Assembly: GCF_041102775.1 (NCBI RefSeq)
Contig: NZ_JBGCUO010000001.1
Coordinates: 248,001 to 312,000 of the forward strand
Direction of reading: 5' to 3'
Source: Alcanivorax sp. REN37
GTDB lineage: Bacteria > Pseudomonadota > Gammaproteobacteria > Pseudomonadales > Alcanivoracaceae
Length of the DNA stretch: 64,000 bases
A model generated the notes under the pieces. It did not search any database, was not told the origin of the DNA, and saw nothing but the letters and a program-made list of their open reading frames with translations. Made by a program: the position numbers and the translations under genes. Shown in pieces: positions 26,347 through 34,217 of this stretch; position 1 is the stretch's first letter; each line of letters opens with the position of its first letter.

Positions 26347-29058
26347 TCAGCCCAGCAGGCCGCCGAGCAGGCCACCGAGGATCGGGCCGAGAATCGGAAT
26401 GCCATCCAGCGGTGAGCCGTTGCCGCCGGTGCTGCCACCGCCGCCGCCCAGCACACCGCCGAGTAGGCCGCCGAGCAAGTCACCCAGCACCGGTACCTGA
26501 CCGAGCAGGCCGCTGAGGCCGTCGAGACCTTGGCCGGCATTCAGCAGACATTGCAGCGGGTCGTTGCTGTTGCCGCATACCTGTTCCAGATTCGGTACGC
26601 CCGGGATCGACGGGGTGCCGCCATTGAGCAATGCGCCGAGCAGGCCGTTGACCACGTCGCCCAGCACCGGCACTTGGGCAATGCCGTTGGTGAGCGGCGT
26701 CAGCAGGCTGGTGAGTGCGCCGAGGCAGCTGAGTGGATCAGCCGGGTTGCAGTCGAGGCCCGGCAGTGCCGGCATGTCGCCGCCACCGTTGCCGCCCGGC
26801 AGCAGGCCGCCGAGTAGACCGTTGACGATGTCGCCCAGCACCGGCACTTGGCCGACTAAGCCGGTCACCGGCTCCAGCAGGCCGGTCAGCGCGCCGAGGC
26901 AGCTGAGTGGATCCGCCGGGTTGCAGTCGAGGCCCGGCAGTGCCGGCATGGCGCCGCCGTTGCTGCCGCCCGGCCGCAGACCGCCGAGGATAACGTTGAC
27001 GATGTCGCCCAGCACCGGCCCGTGGCCCATCAGGGCGGTTACCGGCGCCAGCAGGCCGGTCAGCGCGCCGAGGCAGCTGAGTGGCTCGGCCGGGTTGCAG
27101 TCGAGGCCCGGCAGTGCCGGCCTGGCGCCGCCGTTGCTGCCGCCCGGCAGCAGACCGCCGAGGATACCGTTGACGATGTCGCCCAGCACCGGCACGTGGC
27201 CAATCAGGCCGGTTACCGGCTCCAGCAGGCCGGTCAGCGCGCCGAGGCAGCTGAGCGGATCAGTCGGGTTGCAGTCGAGGCCCGGCAGTGCCGGCATGTC
27301 GCCGCCACCGTTGCCGCCCGGCAGCAGGCCGCCGAGTAGACCGTTGACGATGTCGCCCAGCACCGGCACTTGGCCGACTAAGCCGGTCACCGGCTCCAGC
27401 AGGCCGGTCAGCGCGCCGAGGCAGCTGAGTGGATCCGCCGGGTTGCAGTCGAGGCCCGGCAGTGCCGGCATGTCGCCGCCGTTACTGCCGCCCGGTAGCA
27501 GACCGCCGAGAATGCCGTTGACGATGTCGCCGAGCACCGGCACTTGGCCAATCAGGCCAGTCACCGGCTCCAGCAGGCCGGTCAGCGCGCCGAGGCAGCT
27601 GAGCGGGTCGGTCGGGTTGCAGTCGAGGCCCGGCAGTGCCGGCATGGCGCCGCCGTTGCTGCCGCCCGGCAGCAGACCGCCGAGGATACCGTTGACGATG
27701 TCGCCCAGCACCGGCACTTGGCCAATCAGGCCGGTTACCGGCTCCAGCAGGCCGGTCAGCGCGCCGAGGCAGCTGAGCGGATCAGTCGGGTTGCAGTCGA
27801 GGCCCGGCAGTGCCGGCATGTCGCCGCCACCGTTGCCGCCCGGCAGCAGGCCGCCGAGTAGACCGTTGACGATGTCGCCAAGTACCGGGACCTGGCCGAT
27901 CAGGTCGGTCAGCGGTGCCAGCAGACCGAGCAGGGTGCCAAGGCCGTCCAGCCCTTGCAGGTCGCCGCCGTTATTGCCACCTGGCAGCGTGCCGTTGAGG
28001 AGGCCGTTGACGATGTCGCCCAGCACCGGCACCTGGCCGATCAAGCCGGTCACTGGTTCCAGCAGGCCGGTCAGCGCGCTGAGGCAGCTGAGCGGATCAG
28101 TGGGATCGCAGAGGCCATCCAGACCCGGCAGGCTTGGCATGCCGCCGCCGTTGTCGCCACCCGGCAATACGCCACCGAGCAAACCATTGACCACTTCACC
28201 CAGCACCGGCACCTCGCCGATCAGCGCGGTGAGCGGGGTCAGTAGACCTGCCACTGCCCCGAGGCAGCTGAGCGGATCGGTGGGGTCGCACAGATCGCCG
28301 AAGTTTGGCAGGCCGCCACCGGCACCGGGCAAGCCGCCCAGCAGGGTGCCGAGCAGATCGCCGAGCACAGGGATCTGGTCGGTCATGCCGGTCAGCTGTT
28401 GCAGGGTATCGGCGAGGCCGGTCAGGCACGACAGCGGGTCGGCCGGATTAGCACACAGGTTATCCAGACCCGGCAGGGTGGGCAGGCCGCCGCCAGCACC
28501 GCCGGCCAGCGCTTCGGTGAGGCACTGGGCAGGGTTGAACGAGGCGCTGTTGGCTGCCACCGGACAGAAAGCGCCGGCGAAGCCGTTCAGATCGCCGTTG
28601 CCGAGCAGGTCGCCGAGCCGATCTTTCAGGCCACCCACTTCTGCCAAACACTTAGGCACGAACGTCAGTGGCAGCACGCCGATGCCATTCTGGTGGCCGT
28701 AGACCAAGCTTTTGAAGTCCTTGGCGGCGACCGGGCAGAACTGGGCCAGCGGATCAATGCGGTCAGCCAGATCGCGGGCGTTGTCGGCATTGGTTGCGGT
28801 GGCGGCGCGGTAACAGGCGCCGCTGTCGATGTCATTGCCGGATGCTGCCTCGAACGCCACATCCGGACACAGCTGTTCGCTCAGTGGGTTGTGGCTGTCG
28901 AGCAGCGCAGCATAGGTCGTGTTGCCGCCGCCGGTAGCCGGTGGCGTGGCGCTGCTGCCGTCAGAGCGGCTGCCGCTGCTGTCGCCGCCGCAGGCGCTCA
29001 GCGTCAGCGCCAGGCCCAGCGTTGCCAATGCGGCCACGCGAGAAAGGACAGGTTTCAT
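26347..29058 (-). CDS. Large tandem-repeat lipoprotein (C-x7-C / PVLGD repeats)
   Basis: 903 residues, function unknown. Lipoprotein signal MKPVLSRVAALATLGLALTL with lipobox LSAC (C23), then a Ser/Gly linker. A Cys-containing N-terminal part (about 50-180) carries the themes LCPDVAFEA, FCPVAAKDF and FCPVAANSA. From about residue 200 to the end there are twelve repeats of roughly 58 residues: a Cys pair CNPTDPLSC, LGALTGLLEPVTGLIG, QVPVLGDIVNG, LLGGLLPGG, then a Gly/Asn spacer. Repeat 4 lacks the Cys segment. The C-terminus ends in GILG/GLLGG-like hydrophobic sequence. It is probably surface- or periplasm-located with one disulfide per repeat, an inference. At DNA level the unit is 174 bases. 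Confidence 0.85.
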   Translation of the reverse strand: MKPVLSRVAALATLGLALTLSACGGDSSGSRSDGSSATPPATGGGNTTYAALLDSHNPLSEQLCPDVAFEAASGNDIDSGACYRAATATNADNARDLADRIDPLAQFCPVAAKDFKSLVYGHQNGIGVLPLTFVPKCLAEVGGLKDRLGDLLGNGDLNGFAGAFCPVAANSASFNPAQCLTEALAGGAGGGLPTLPGLDNLCANPADPLSCLTGLADTLQQLTGMTDQIPVLGDLLGTLLGGLPGAGGGLPNFGDLCDPTDPLSCLGAVAGLLTPLTALIGEVPVLGEVVNGLLGGVLPGGDNGGGMPSLPGLDGLCDPTDPLSCLSALTGLLEPVTGLIGQVPVLGDIVNGLLNGTLPGGNNGGDLQGLDGLGTLLGLLAPLTDLIGQVPVLGDIVNGLLGGLLPGGNGGGDMPALPGLDCNPTDPLSCLGALTGLLEPVTGLIGQVPVLGDIVNGILGGLLPGGSNGGAMPALPGLDCNPTDPLSCLGALTGLLEPVTGLIGQVPVLGDIVNGILGGLLPGGSNGGDMPALPGLDCNPADPLSCLGALTGLLEPVTGLVGQVPVLGDIVNGLLGGLLPGGNGGGDMPALPGLDCNPTDPLSCLGALTGLLEPVTGLIGHVPVLGDIVNGILGGLLPGGSNGGARPALPGLDCNPAEPLSCLGALTGLLAPVTALMGHGPVLGDIVNVILGGLRPGGSNGGAMPALPGLDCNPADPLSCLGALTGLLEPVTGLVGQVPVLGDIVNGLLGGLLPGGNGGGDMPALPGLDCNPADPLSCLGALTSLLTPLTNGIAQVPVLGDVVNGLLGALLNGGTPSIPGVPNLEQVCGNSNDPLQCLLNAGQGLDGLSGLLGQVPVLGDLLGGLLGGVLGGGGGSTGGNGSPLDGIPILGPILGGLLGGLLG
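26743..27888 (-). repeat. Near-identical 174-bp tandem repeats with 522-bp higher-order periodicity
   Basis: Within the lipoprotein gene. The 208 bases at 26743-26950 are identical to 27265-27472, exactly 522 bases (three units) apart, and the block starting at 27787 (another 522 on) matches for about 100 bases. Units near 27120-27290 and 27642-27812 differ at only a few positions. This implies recent duplication or gene conversion of three-unit blocks. Confidence 0.92.
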
Positions 29059-29354
29059 CTTTGCTCACCTTGATTGTTGTACTGAAGGCTGTGAACACGG
29101 GAAATCTGAAGGCAGACATCCCCCTCGGGGGGACTATAGGAAGCGGTCAGGCGGGAATATGTAGCGGCTGCGGGCGCGCCGTGTAACCGGGGGGTAAGAG
29201 CAGGTCTGTCCTTGATGGCGACTCGGCTGTCCGTTTCAGTGTTCTGTAATAAAGCTGTAACCACAGTGCGACAGAGCGGCACCATGGTACGCAAAAGCGG
29301 TAACACTCAAGGTAACATCGGGCCAAAACGGCACGATAGTTCAATGACTTGCGA
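29059..29354. other. Intergenic region upstream of the repeat lipoprotein and downstream of znuB (296 bases)
   Basis: No coding region is supported. It holds the lipoprotein leader (minus strand), a CCCCC-TCG-GGGGG hairpin around 29120-29133, and a TATAGT -10-like sequence on the minus strand at 29140-29135 without a good -35. I see no terminator with a T-run after znuB. Confidence 0.5.
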
Positions 29355-30143
29355 TCAGTTGCGCTTTGGCAGTATCAGGCTAGTGACAAACAAAGCCGCT
29401 GCGCACACCACGATCGCTGGGCCCACCGGTAAGTCGCGCCACCAGCTCAAGGACAGCCCCGCCACCACCGCCACCATGCCTAACACACTGGCCAGCATCG
29501 CCATCTGCTGTGGGCTGCGGCTGAAGCGGCGCGCGCTGGCGGCGGGGATAATCAGTAGCGAGGTGATCAGCAACACGCCGACGGTGCGCAGAGCACCGGC
29601 GATCAGCAGCGCCAGCAGCACCATCAGTAGAGCGCGAGTGGCCGCCACCGGCACGCCTTCCACGCGCGCCAGATCTTCATCTACGGTGATGCTGAGCAGC
29701 GGGCGCCAGTTGCGCCACAGCAGCAGCAGGATCACCAACGCGCCCAGCCACAAGCCGATCACTTCGGCGCCGCTGGTGGCAAGCAGGTCGCCGAATAGGA
29801 ACGCGAACAGGTCCACCTGCACGGATGGCAGCACACTGAGGGCGATGACCCCCAGCGCCAGCGTGGTGTGGGCGACAATGCCGAGTAGGGTATCGCTGGC
29901 CACGGCGCGCTGTTGCTGCAGTGCCACCAGCACCAACGCCAGTGCCACACTGCACAGCACCACCGCCGGATACAGCGCCATGCCTAAAGCGAGGCCGAAG
30001 GCGGCGCCGAGCAGCGCGCTGTGGGCGAGGGTATCGCCGAAGAACGCCATCCGCCGCCACACCACGAAGCCGCCCATTGGGCCGGCTACCAAGGCGACCG
30101 CCAATCCGGCCAGCAGTGGCCACAGCAACAGCTCAAGCATCAT
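29355..30143 (-). CDS. znuB: zinc ABC transporter permease ZnuB
   Basis: Inner-membrane channel of the ZnuABC high-affinity zinc importer. 262 residues with about eight helices and the ABC-3 family sequence GGFVVWRRMAFFGDTLAHSALLG. The start is taken at the tandem ATG 30143/30140, inside the last codons of znuC, giving an 11-base overlap; the frame is open to 30275 but that part overlaps znuC and is not membrane-like. Confidence 0.93.
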   Translation of the reverse strand: MMLELLLWPLLAGLAVALVAGPMGGFVVWRRMAFFGDTLAHSALLGAAFGLALGMALYPAVVLCSVALALVLVALQQQRAVASDTLLGIVAHTTLALGVIALSVLPSVQVDLFAFLFGDLLATSGAEVIGLWLGALVILLLLWRNWRPLLSITVDEDLARVEGVPVAATRALLMVLLALLIAGALRTVGVLLITSLLIIPAASARRFSRSPQQMAMLASVLGMVAVVAGLSLSWWRDLPVGPAIVVCAAALFVTSLILPKRN

Positions 30144-30909
30144 GGGAATGTCCGTCACAGCTGACATGGCCGTCCAAGCGGTGAGCGTGGTCGTGTTCGT
30201 GGGTGTAGAGCGCCAGATGTGATGGCCGCTGGCCCGGGAACAGGTCGAGGAACGCAGGGTCGCTGCGCACCGCATCCGGGGTGCCGGAACAGCAGATGTG
30301 GTGCTGCAAGCAGACCACCTCGTCGGTGGCGGCCATCACCAGATGCAGGTCGTGGGAGATCAGCAGGATGCCGCAGCCGAGTTCATCGCGCACCTCGGCC
30401 AGCAGGCCGTAGAGCGCGTCTTGGCCGCTGACATCAACGCCTTGGGCCGGTTCGTCCAGCACCAACAGGTCCGGGCGCCGCAGCAGTGCACGTGCCAACA
30501 ACACCCGCTGCATTTCACCGCCGGACAGCGCCTGCATGGCGCGCTGCTGCAGGTGCGGCACGCCGGTGCGCGCCAGCGCCGCTTGGCGGCCGGTGTGGCG
30601 GGTGCCGGCGTCGGCCAGCGCGAGGAAGTTGTCCACCGACAGCGGCAGGCTGTCGTCAATGCGCAGTCGCTGTGGCATGTAGCCCACCCGCAGGCCGGCG
30701 CGGCGCGTCACCTGTCCCTGGTCCGGCTTGCAGATGCCCAGCACCACCCGCGCCAGCGTTGACTTGCCGGCCCCATTGGGACCGATCAGCGTGACGATGC
30801 GTCGTGGCGGGATGTCCAGCCGGATGCGGTCGAGCACTGTCTGGGCGCCATAACGGACGCTGACATCGTGCAAGGCCACCAACGGCGAGGGGGCAGAGCA
30901 GGTGGGCAT
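30133..30909 (-). CDS. znuC: zinc ABC transporter ATPase ZnuC
   Basis: ATPase subunit of ZnuABC, 258 residues. Walker A GPNGAGKST, signature LSGGEMQRVLLARA, Walker B LLVLDEPAQGVD and switch region LISHDLHLVMA are intact. The C-terminus is His-rich (THEHDHAHRLDGH and GHSHDA), as in other ZnuC proteins. Divergent from znuA across a 67-base promoter region and coupled to znuB. Confidence 0.95.
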   Translation of the reverse strand: MPTCSAPSPLVALHDVSVRYGAQTVLDRIRLDIPPRRIVTLIGPNGAGKSTLARVVLGICKPDQGQVTRRAGLRVGYMPQRLRIDDSLPLSVDNFLALADAGTRHTGRQAALARTGVPHLQQRAMQALSGGEMQRVLLARALLRRPDLLVLDEPAQGVDVSGQDALYGLLAEVRDELGCGILLISHDLHLVMAATDEVVCLQHHICCSGTPDAVRSDPAFLDLFPGQRPSHLALYTHEHDHAHRLDGHVSCDGHSHDA

Positions 30910-30936
30910 GGTTCAGACTCATGGTCGTTGAGCGGC

Positions 30937-30950
30937 GATGATATACTACT
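30937..30950. promoter_or_regulatory. AT-rich element in the divergent znuCB/znuA promoter
   Basis: The only AT-rich stretch in the 67-base divergent region. Read rightward, TGATATACT is an extended -10 (TATACT at 30942-30947) suited to znuA, whose ATG is at 30977. The place is where a Zur site would be expected, but the sequence is not a good palindrome, so a Zur box is not claimed. Confidence 0.4.
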
Positions 30951-30976
30951 CGGCCGCTTGCGATCACGGAGACGCC

Positions 30977-31861
30977 ATGCGCTTGTTGTTGCTGGTCCTG
31001 GGTTTGCTACTCACCGGCCCGGTTGCCGCCGAGTCTGCCCGCCCGTTGGTGATGGCCAGTATCGAGCCGTTGGCGATGATGCTGCGCGAGGTGCTGGGTG
31101 ACAGTGCCGAGGTGCGCACGCTGATGCTGCCCAACCAATCCGAACATCACAGCAGCTTTACCCCCGCCCAGGCACGGCTGGTGCGCGAGGCGGATCTGCT
31201 GGTGTGGCTCGGCGCCGAGGCGGAGCCGGCACTGGCAGCGTTGGTGCGTCGCCATGGTCGTCACCAGCTGGCGTTGTCTGCGCTGGAAGGCGTGCATTGG
31301 CGCGGTGGCGACGGCCACCATCATCACCACGCCGATCAGGATCACGCCGATGACCATGGGCTGGGGCTGGACCCGCACGTTTGGCTGTGGCCCGACAACA
31401 TGGTGCGGTTGGCTGCCGGCTTGAGCCAGCACGCCGCGCTGTTCCCGGAGCTGGAGTTGGCGCCGCGGCAACAGCAGTTCGCGGCGCAGGTGGAGCGTGA
31501 AACCTCGGCGGCGCGCACGTTACTTGCACCGCTGGCGGCGGTGCCCTACCTCAGTCAGCACAATCCGTGGGGCTACTACGCTGAAGCCATGGGCCTGCGT
31601 CAGCCGCTGGTGGTCAGTGAACAGCTGGAAGACGCGCTGGGCGCCCAGCGCTTCGCCCGCCTCAGTGCCGAGGTGCGCGAGGCCCGCGTGCGCTGCATCC
31701 TGGCCGAGCCCGAAGCGCGGTTGGCACTGCTGCAGCGCCTGTGTCCGCAGTGCACGGTGCAGCCGCTGGACCCGGTGGCACGCACCCGTACAACCATTGT
31801 TTACAGTGATTTTCTGCGCGAGACCGTGACCACCTTCGCCCAGTGCCTGCGCCAGCGCTGA
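30977..31861 (+). CDS. znuA: zinc ABC transporter substrate-binding protein ZnuA
   Basis: Periplasmic zinc-binding protein, 294 residues, signal peptide MRLLLLVLGLLLTGPVAA. It has the zinc-ligand regions: NQSEHHSSFTPAQA with the first His, then a flexible His-rich loop (GDGHHHHHADQDHADDHG), DPHVWLWPDN, and SQHNPWGYYAEAMGL. ATG at 30977 follows CGGAG; the frame is open to 30938 but that part overlaps the promoter. Two C-terminal Cys (LCPQC) are present as in other gammaproteobacterial ZnuA. Confidence 0.94.
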   Translation: MRLLLLVLGLLLTGPVAAESARPLVMASIEPLAMMLREVLGDSAEVRTLMLPNQSEHHSSFTPAQARLVREADLLVWLGAEAEPALAALVRRHGRHQLALSALEGVHWRGGDGHHHHHADQDHADDHGLGLDPHVWLWPDNMVRLAAGLSQHAALFPELELAPRQQQFAAQVERETSAARTLLAPLAAVPYLSQHNPWGYYAEAMGLRQPLVVSEQLEDALGAQRFARLSAEVREARVRCILAEPEARLALLQRLCPQCTVQPLDPVARTRTTIVYSDFLRETVTTFAQCLRQR

Positions 31862-31984
31862 GGCGGTGCAGCGCGGCATGATGGCATTGGGTTTGCCGCC
31901 AGTAGCGGCGGCGCTGATGCCCATTGTGCTGATGGGGCAAACTCGTATGCTGACCAGCCTTACTCATTCCGGGACCTTGTTCGG

Positions 31985-33145
31985 ATGACCCAACGCAGCC
32001 ACTCTCTGCCGCGCCGTGCCGTGGCCAGCTGGGATTACTCCTGGCTGCTGCGCCGCGATGGCCGAGCGACGGAATACCGCGATCTGGGCGAGGTCATGGG
32101 CCAACTGGTGCAGCGTGGCTTCAATGCCCTGCGCATCGACCCCTTCCCCCATCTAATTGCCACCAATGCCGACGGCTATGAGTCCGAGCGCTTCGATGTG
32201 CAGGCGGAGCCGGATCGCCATGGCCGCGGCACCGATGCGTCGGTACAGGTGCGCCCACATAAAGCGCTGCTCGAATTGCTGCAGCAAGCCCGCGAGCACG
32301 GTGTGGTGCTGTGGCTGAGCAGTTGGTTTCTGCCCGACAGCCAAGGCCGCCGCCATTTTGTGCGCCAGCCGCGCGATTTCGTGCGGGTGTGGGTGGAAAC
32401 GTTGGAATTCATCCGTGAGAACGGTTTTGCGGCGCAGGTGGAAGCGGTGGATTTTTGCCACCAGTTCCCGTTGCCGCCGGCCGCCTGGGGAGCTGCGCGT
32501 CGGGTGTTCGGCCGCCACCCGCGCCGGGTGCTGGGGCTGCTGCGTTGGGATGAGCGAGTGTGTGAGCGAGTCAGCGAATACACCGTCGAGGTGCCGCGCG
32601 CGTTGCGCGCGCTGTTCCCGGACTACTACTACGGCCTGTCGGTGCCGCTCAGCCAGTGGCGCAACCTGCCGCAGCTGGATACCGGCGAGCTCGACTTCAT
32701 CGATGTCCACCCCTGGTTGCAGGATGACCTGCAGTTTCGTCTCGCCAGCGGCGATTTGCTGCAAGGCAGCGGCCCGGCGTTGGCGGGCCGTCTACAGCAG
32801 ACGGTGGCGGCGCGGCTCTATGGGTTGCAGACCGAACGCTGGCTGACGCGCGCCGATGAGCGGCTGGCGCCAGCGCTGGATTTCGCCCGCAAGCGGCGTT
32901 TGGGGGTGGCAATGACCGAAGGTTATTTGCGGCTTGAGCGTGAGCGCACCGCCCACTGGGGATGGCTGCAAAATGTGTCCGAGCACATGGTGGTGTTGGC
33001 ACGTGCCGAGCAGGTGCCGGTGATGACGCCGGCGCTGCAGGCGCGGCCGCACAGCGAGCTGTGGCAGGCAGAAGATTGGTTGGCGGGCATCTGTGCCCGC
33101 ATCCTGTCCGAGGAAACGCCGTTAGCGCTGTCCTCGGCGCAGTAA
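31985..33145 (+). CDS. Glycosidase-like TIM-barrel protein of unknown function
   Basis: 386 residues, no signal peptide, so probably cytoplasmic. The start (ASWDYSWLLRRDG, LVQRGFNALRIDPFPHLI) and later strands (GVVLWLSSWFLPDSQ, QVEAVDFCHQFP, ELDFIDVHPWL, GVAMTEGYLRLE) look like a GH-A clan (cellulase-like) barrel. At the fourth strand, where an Asn-Glu acid/base pair is expected, the sequence reads DFCHQ (157-161). A glutamate is present near the seventh strand (E312). It may be a non-hydrolytic or altered enzyme. I do not recognise a characterised family. Ends 3 bases from the convergent thrB stop. Confidence 0.65.
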   Translation: MTQRSHSLPRRAVASWDYSWLLRRDGRATEYRDLGEVMGQLVQRGFNALRIDPFPHLIATNADGYESERFDVQAEPDRHGRGTDASVQVRPHKALLELLQQAREHGVVLWLSSWFLPDSQGRRHFVRQPRDFVRVWVETLEFIRENGFAAQVEAVDFCHQFPLPPAAWGAARRVFGRHPRRVLGLLRWDERVCERVSEYTVEVPRALRALFPDYYYGLSVPLSQWRNLPQLDTGELDFIDVHPWLQDDLQFRLASGDLLQGSGPALAGRLQQTVAARLYGLQTERWLTRADERLAPALDFARKRRLGVAMTEGYLRLERERTAHWGWLQNVSEHMVVLARAEQVPVMTPALQARPHSELWQAEDWLAGICARILSEETPLALSSAQ

Positions 33146-33148
33146 CCG

Positions 33149-34066
33149 TCACCCTAGCGCTGCCAGTCGCTGCCGATAGATCTGTTCGAATTCCTGTGGA
33201 TCCTTGTGCCCCTGCCCGAGCGTGCCTTCGGCGCTGTGCGGCTGTGCCAGCCGTGACAGCCAGAAGCGCAGCGCCGCCACTGTGCGTGCCAGCGGCAGCA
33301 GCGCCAGTTGCTCTGCCGACAGTGGCCGCACCGCGGTGTAGCCGGCCAGCAAGATCGCGTCGCGCTCCGCTGCCAGCTGGTTGTCGGCGGCGCGGCACCA
33401 GTCGTTCTGCGTGATGGCCAAGTCGTAGAGCGGGCAGCCGGGTCCGGCGTTGTAGAAATCCAGCAGGCCACTGAGCTGGCCGTGATCGAACAGCACGTTG
33501 TCGCGGAACAGGTCGCCGTGGCATAGCACCGGCGGGCTGTCGAGAGCTTGCCAGCGCTGCATCAGACTGGCGGCTTGGGCCTGATCATCGGCGCTGAGGG
33601 CATCGGCATGGTGCAAAAACAGCAGCTGTAGCTGTGCCTGCGGAGGTGGCGCCGGGCACGGGCTCGCCGGCAGAGGGCTTAGATGGATGCGTGCCAAGGC
33701 CGCGCCGATCTGTTCCAGCGCGGCATCATCGGGCCACTGTAGATGGGTGCCGGGTAGCCGCGGTACCAACACCGTGGGGCGGCCGCGGCATTGCACGATG
33801 CGGCCGGCGCGTGGCTCCGGCACCGGCAGACCGGTGGCAGCCAGCTGTGACAGCGCCTCGCAGAACCAAGGCAGTTGCTCGGCTTCGAGCTGCTCGAACA
33901 GCGTCAGTACCAGTGCCAACGGACGGCCGGCGCTGTCCACGGCATCAATGCGGTAATTGCTGTTTTCGATTCCTTCACTGATTGGTGTGGCCTGGGCCAG
34001 GCGCAAGCCATGGGCTGCCAGCACCTCGGTCAGCTGGTCGTGGGTCAGGGGGGTAAACACACTCAT
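33149..34066 (-). CDS. thrB: homoserine kinase ThrB (APH-fold, pseudomonad type)
   Basis: Phosphorylates homoserine in threonine synthesis. 305 residues of the aminoglycoside-phosphotransferase-like ThrB used by pseudomonads, not the GHMP-kinase form of enterics. Motifs: N-terminal EGIENSNYRID loop, the catalytic CHGDLFRDNVLF and the metal-binding LLDFYNAGPG. Its place next to polA matches pseudomonads. Divergent from polA with 151 bases between starts. Confidence 0.93.
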   Translation of the reverse strand: MSVFTPLTHDQLTEVLAAHGLRLAQATPISEGIENSNYRIDAVDSAGRPLALVLTLFEQLEAEQLPWFCEALSQLAATGLPVPEPRAGRIVQCRGRPTVLVPRLPGTHLQWPDDAALEQIGAALARIHLSPLPASPCPAPPPQAQLQLLFLHHADALSADDQAQAASLMQRWQALDSPPVLCHGDLFRDNVLFDHGQLSGLLDFYNAGPGCPLYDLAITQNDWCRAADNQLAAERDAILLAGYTAVRPLSAEQLALLPLARTVAALRFWLSRLAQPHSAEGTLGQGHKDPQEFEQIYRQRLAALG

Positions 34067-34103
34067 AGGTCGATCGACTGGTCAGTGGGTGCGGCATTGG
34101 GCG

Positions 34104-34125
34104 GCGGCAATGATAGCATTGCCGC
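34104..34125. repeat. Inverted repeat in the thrB-polA divergent promoter region
   Basis: Perfect 9-bp arms GCGGCAATG/CATTGCCGC with a 4-base spacer ATAG, 38 bases from the thrB start and 93 from the polA start. It could be an operator or the stem of a leader hairpin. No known consensus recognised. Confidence 0.6.
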
Positions 34126-34217
34126 TTTAGCGCTGCCGGTTCCGGCATCCCGCGGCGCGGTTGAAATCCATTGATCCTCCGGCAAGATGCTGTCTCCAGC
34201 CGTCAACAGGCCCGCTT

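Noticed and set aside
26743-27888. Regular repeats as a possible CRISPR array
   Set aside because: Units are 174 bases, directly adjacent without unique spacers, and keep a coding frame. No cas genes.
26564-28702. 712-codon open frame on the plus strand opposite the repeat lipoprotein
   Set aside because: It is a by-product of the GC-rich 174-bp repeats (multiple of three, so a stop-free opposite frame repeats too). The product is Ser/Pro/Arg-rich low-complexity, and the minus-strand frame has a signal peptide, lipobox and ribosome context.
30937-30950. Zur operator
   Set aside because: The AT-rich sequence is not a convincing palindrome and fits better as an extended -10.
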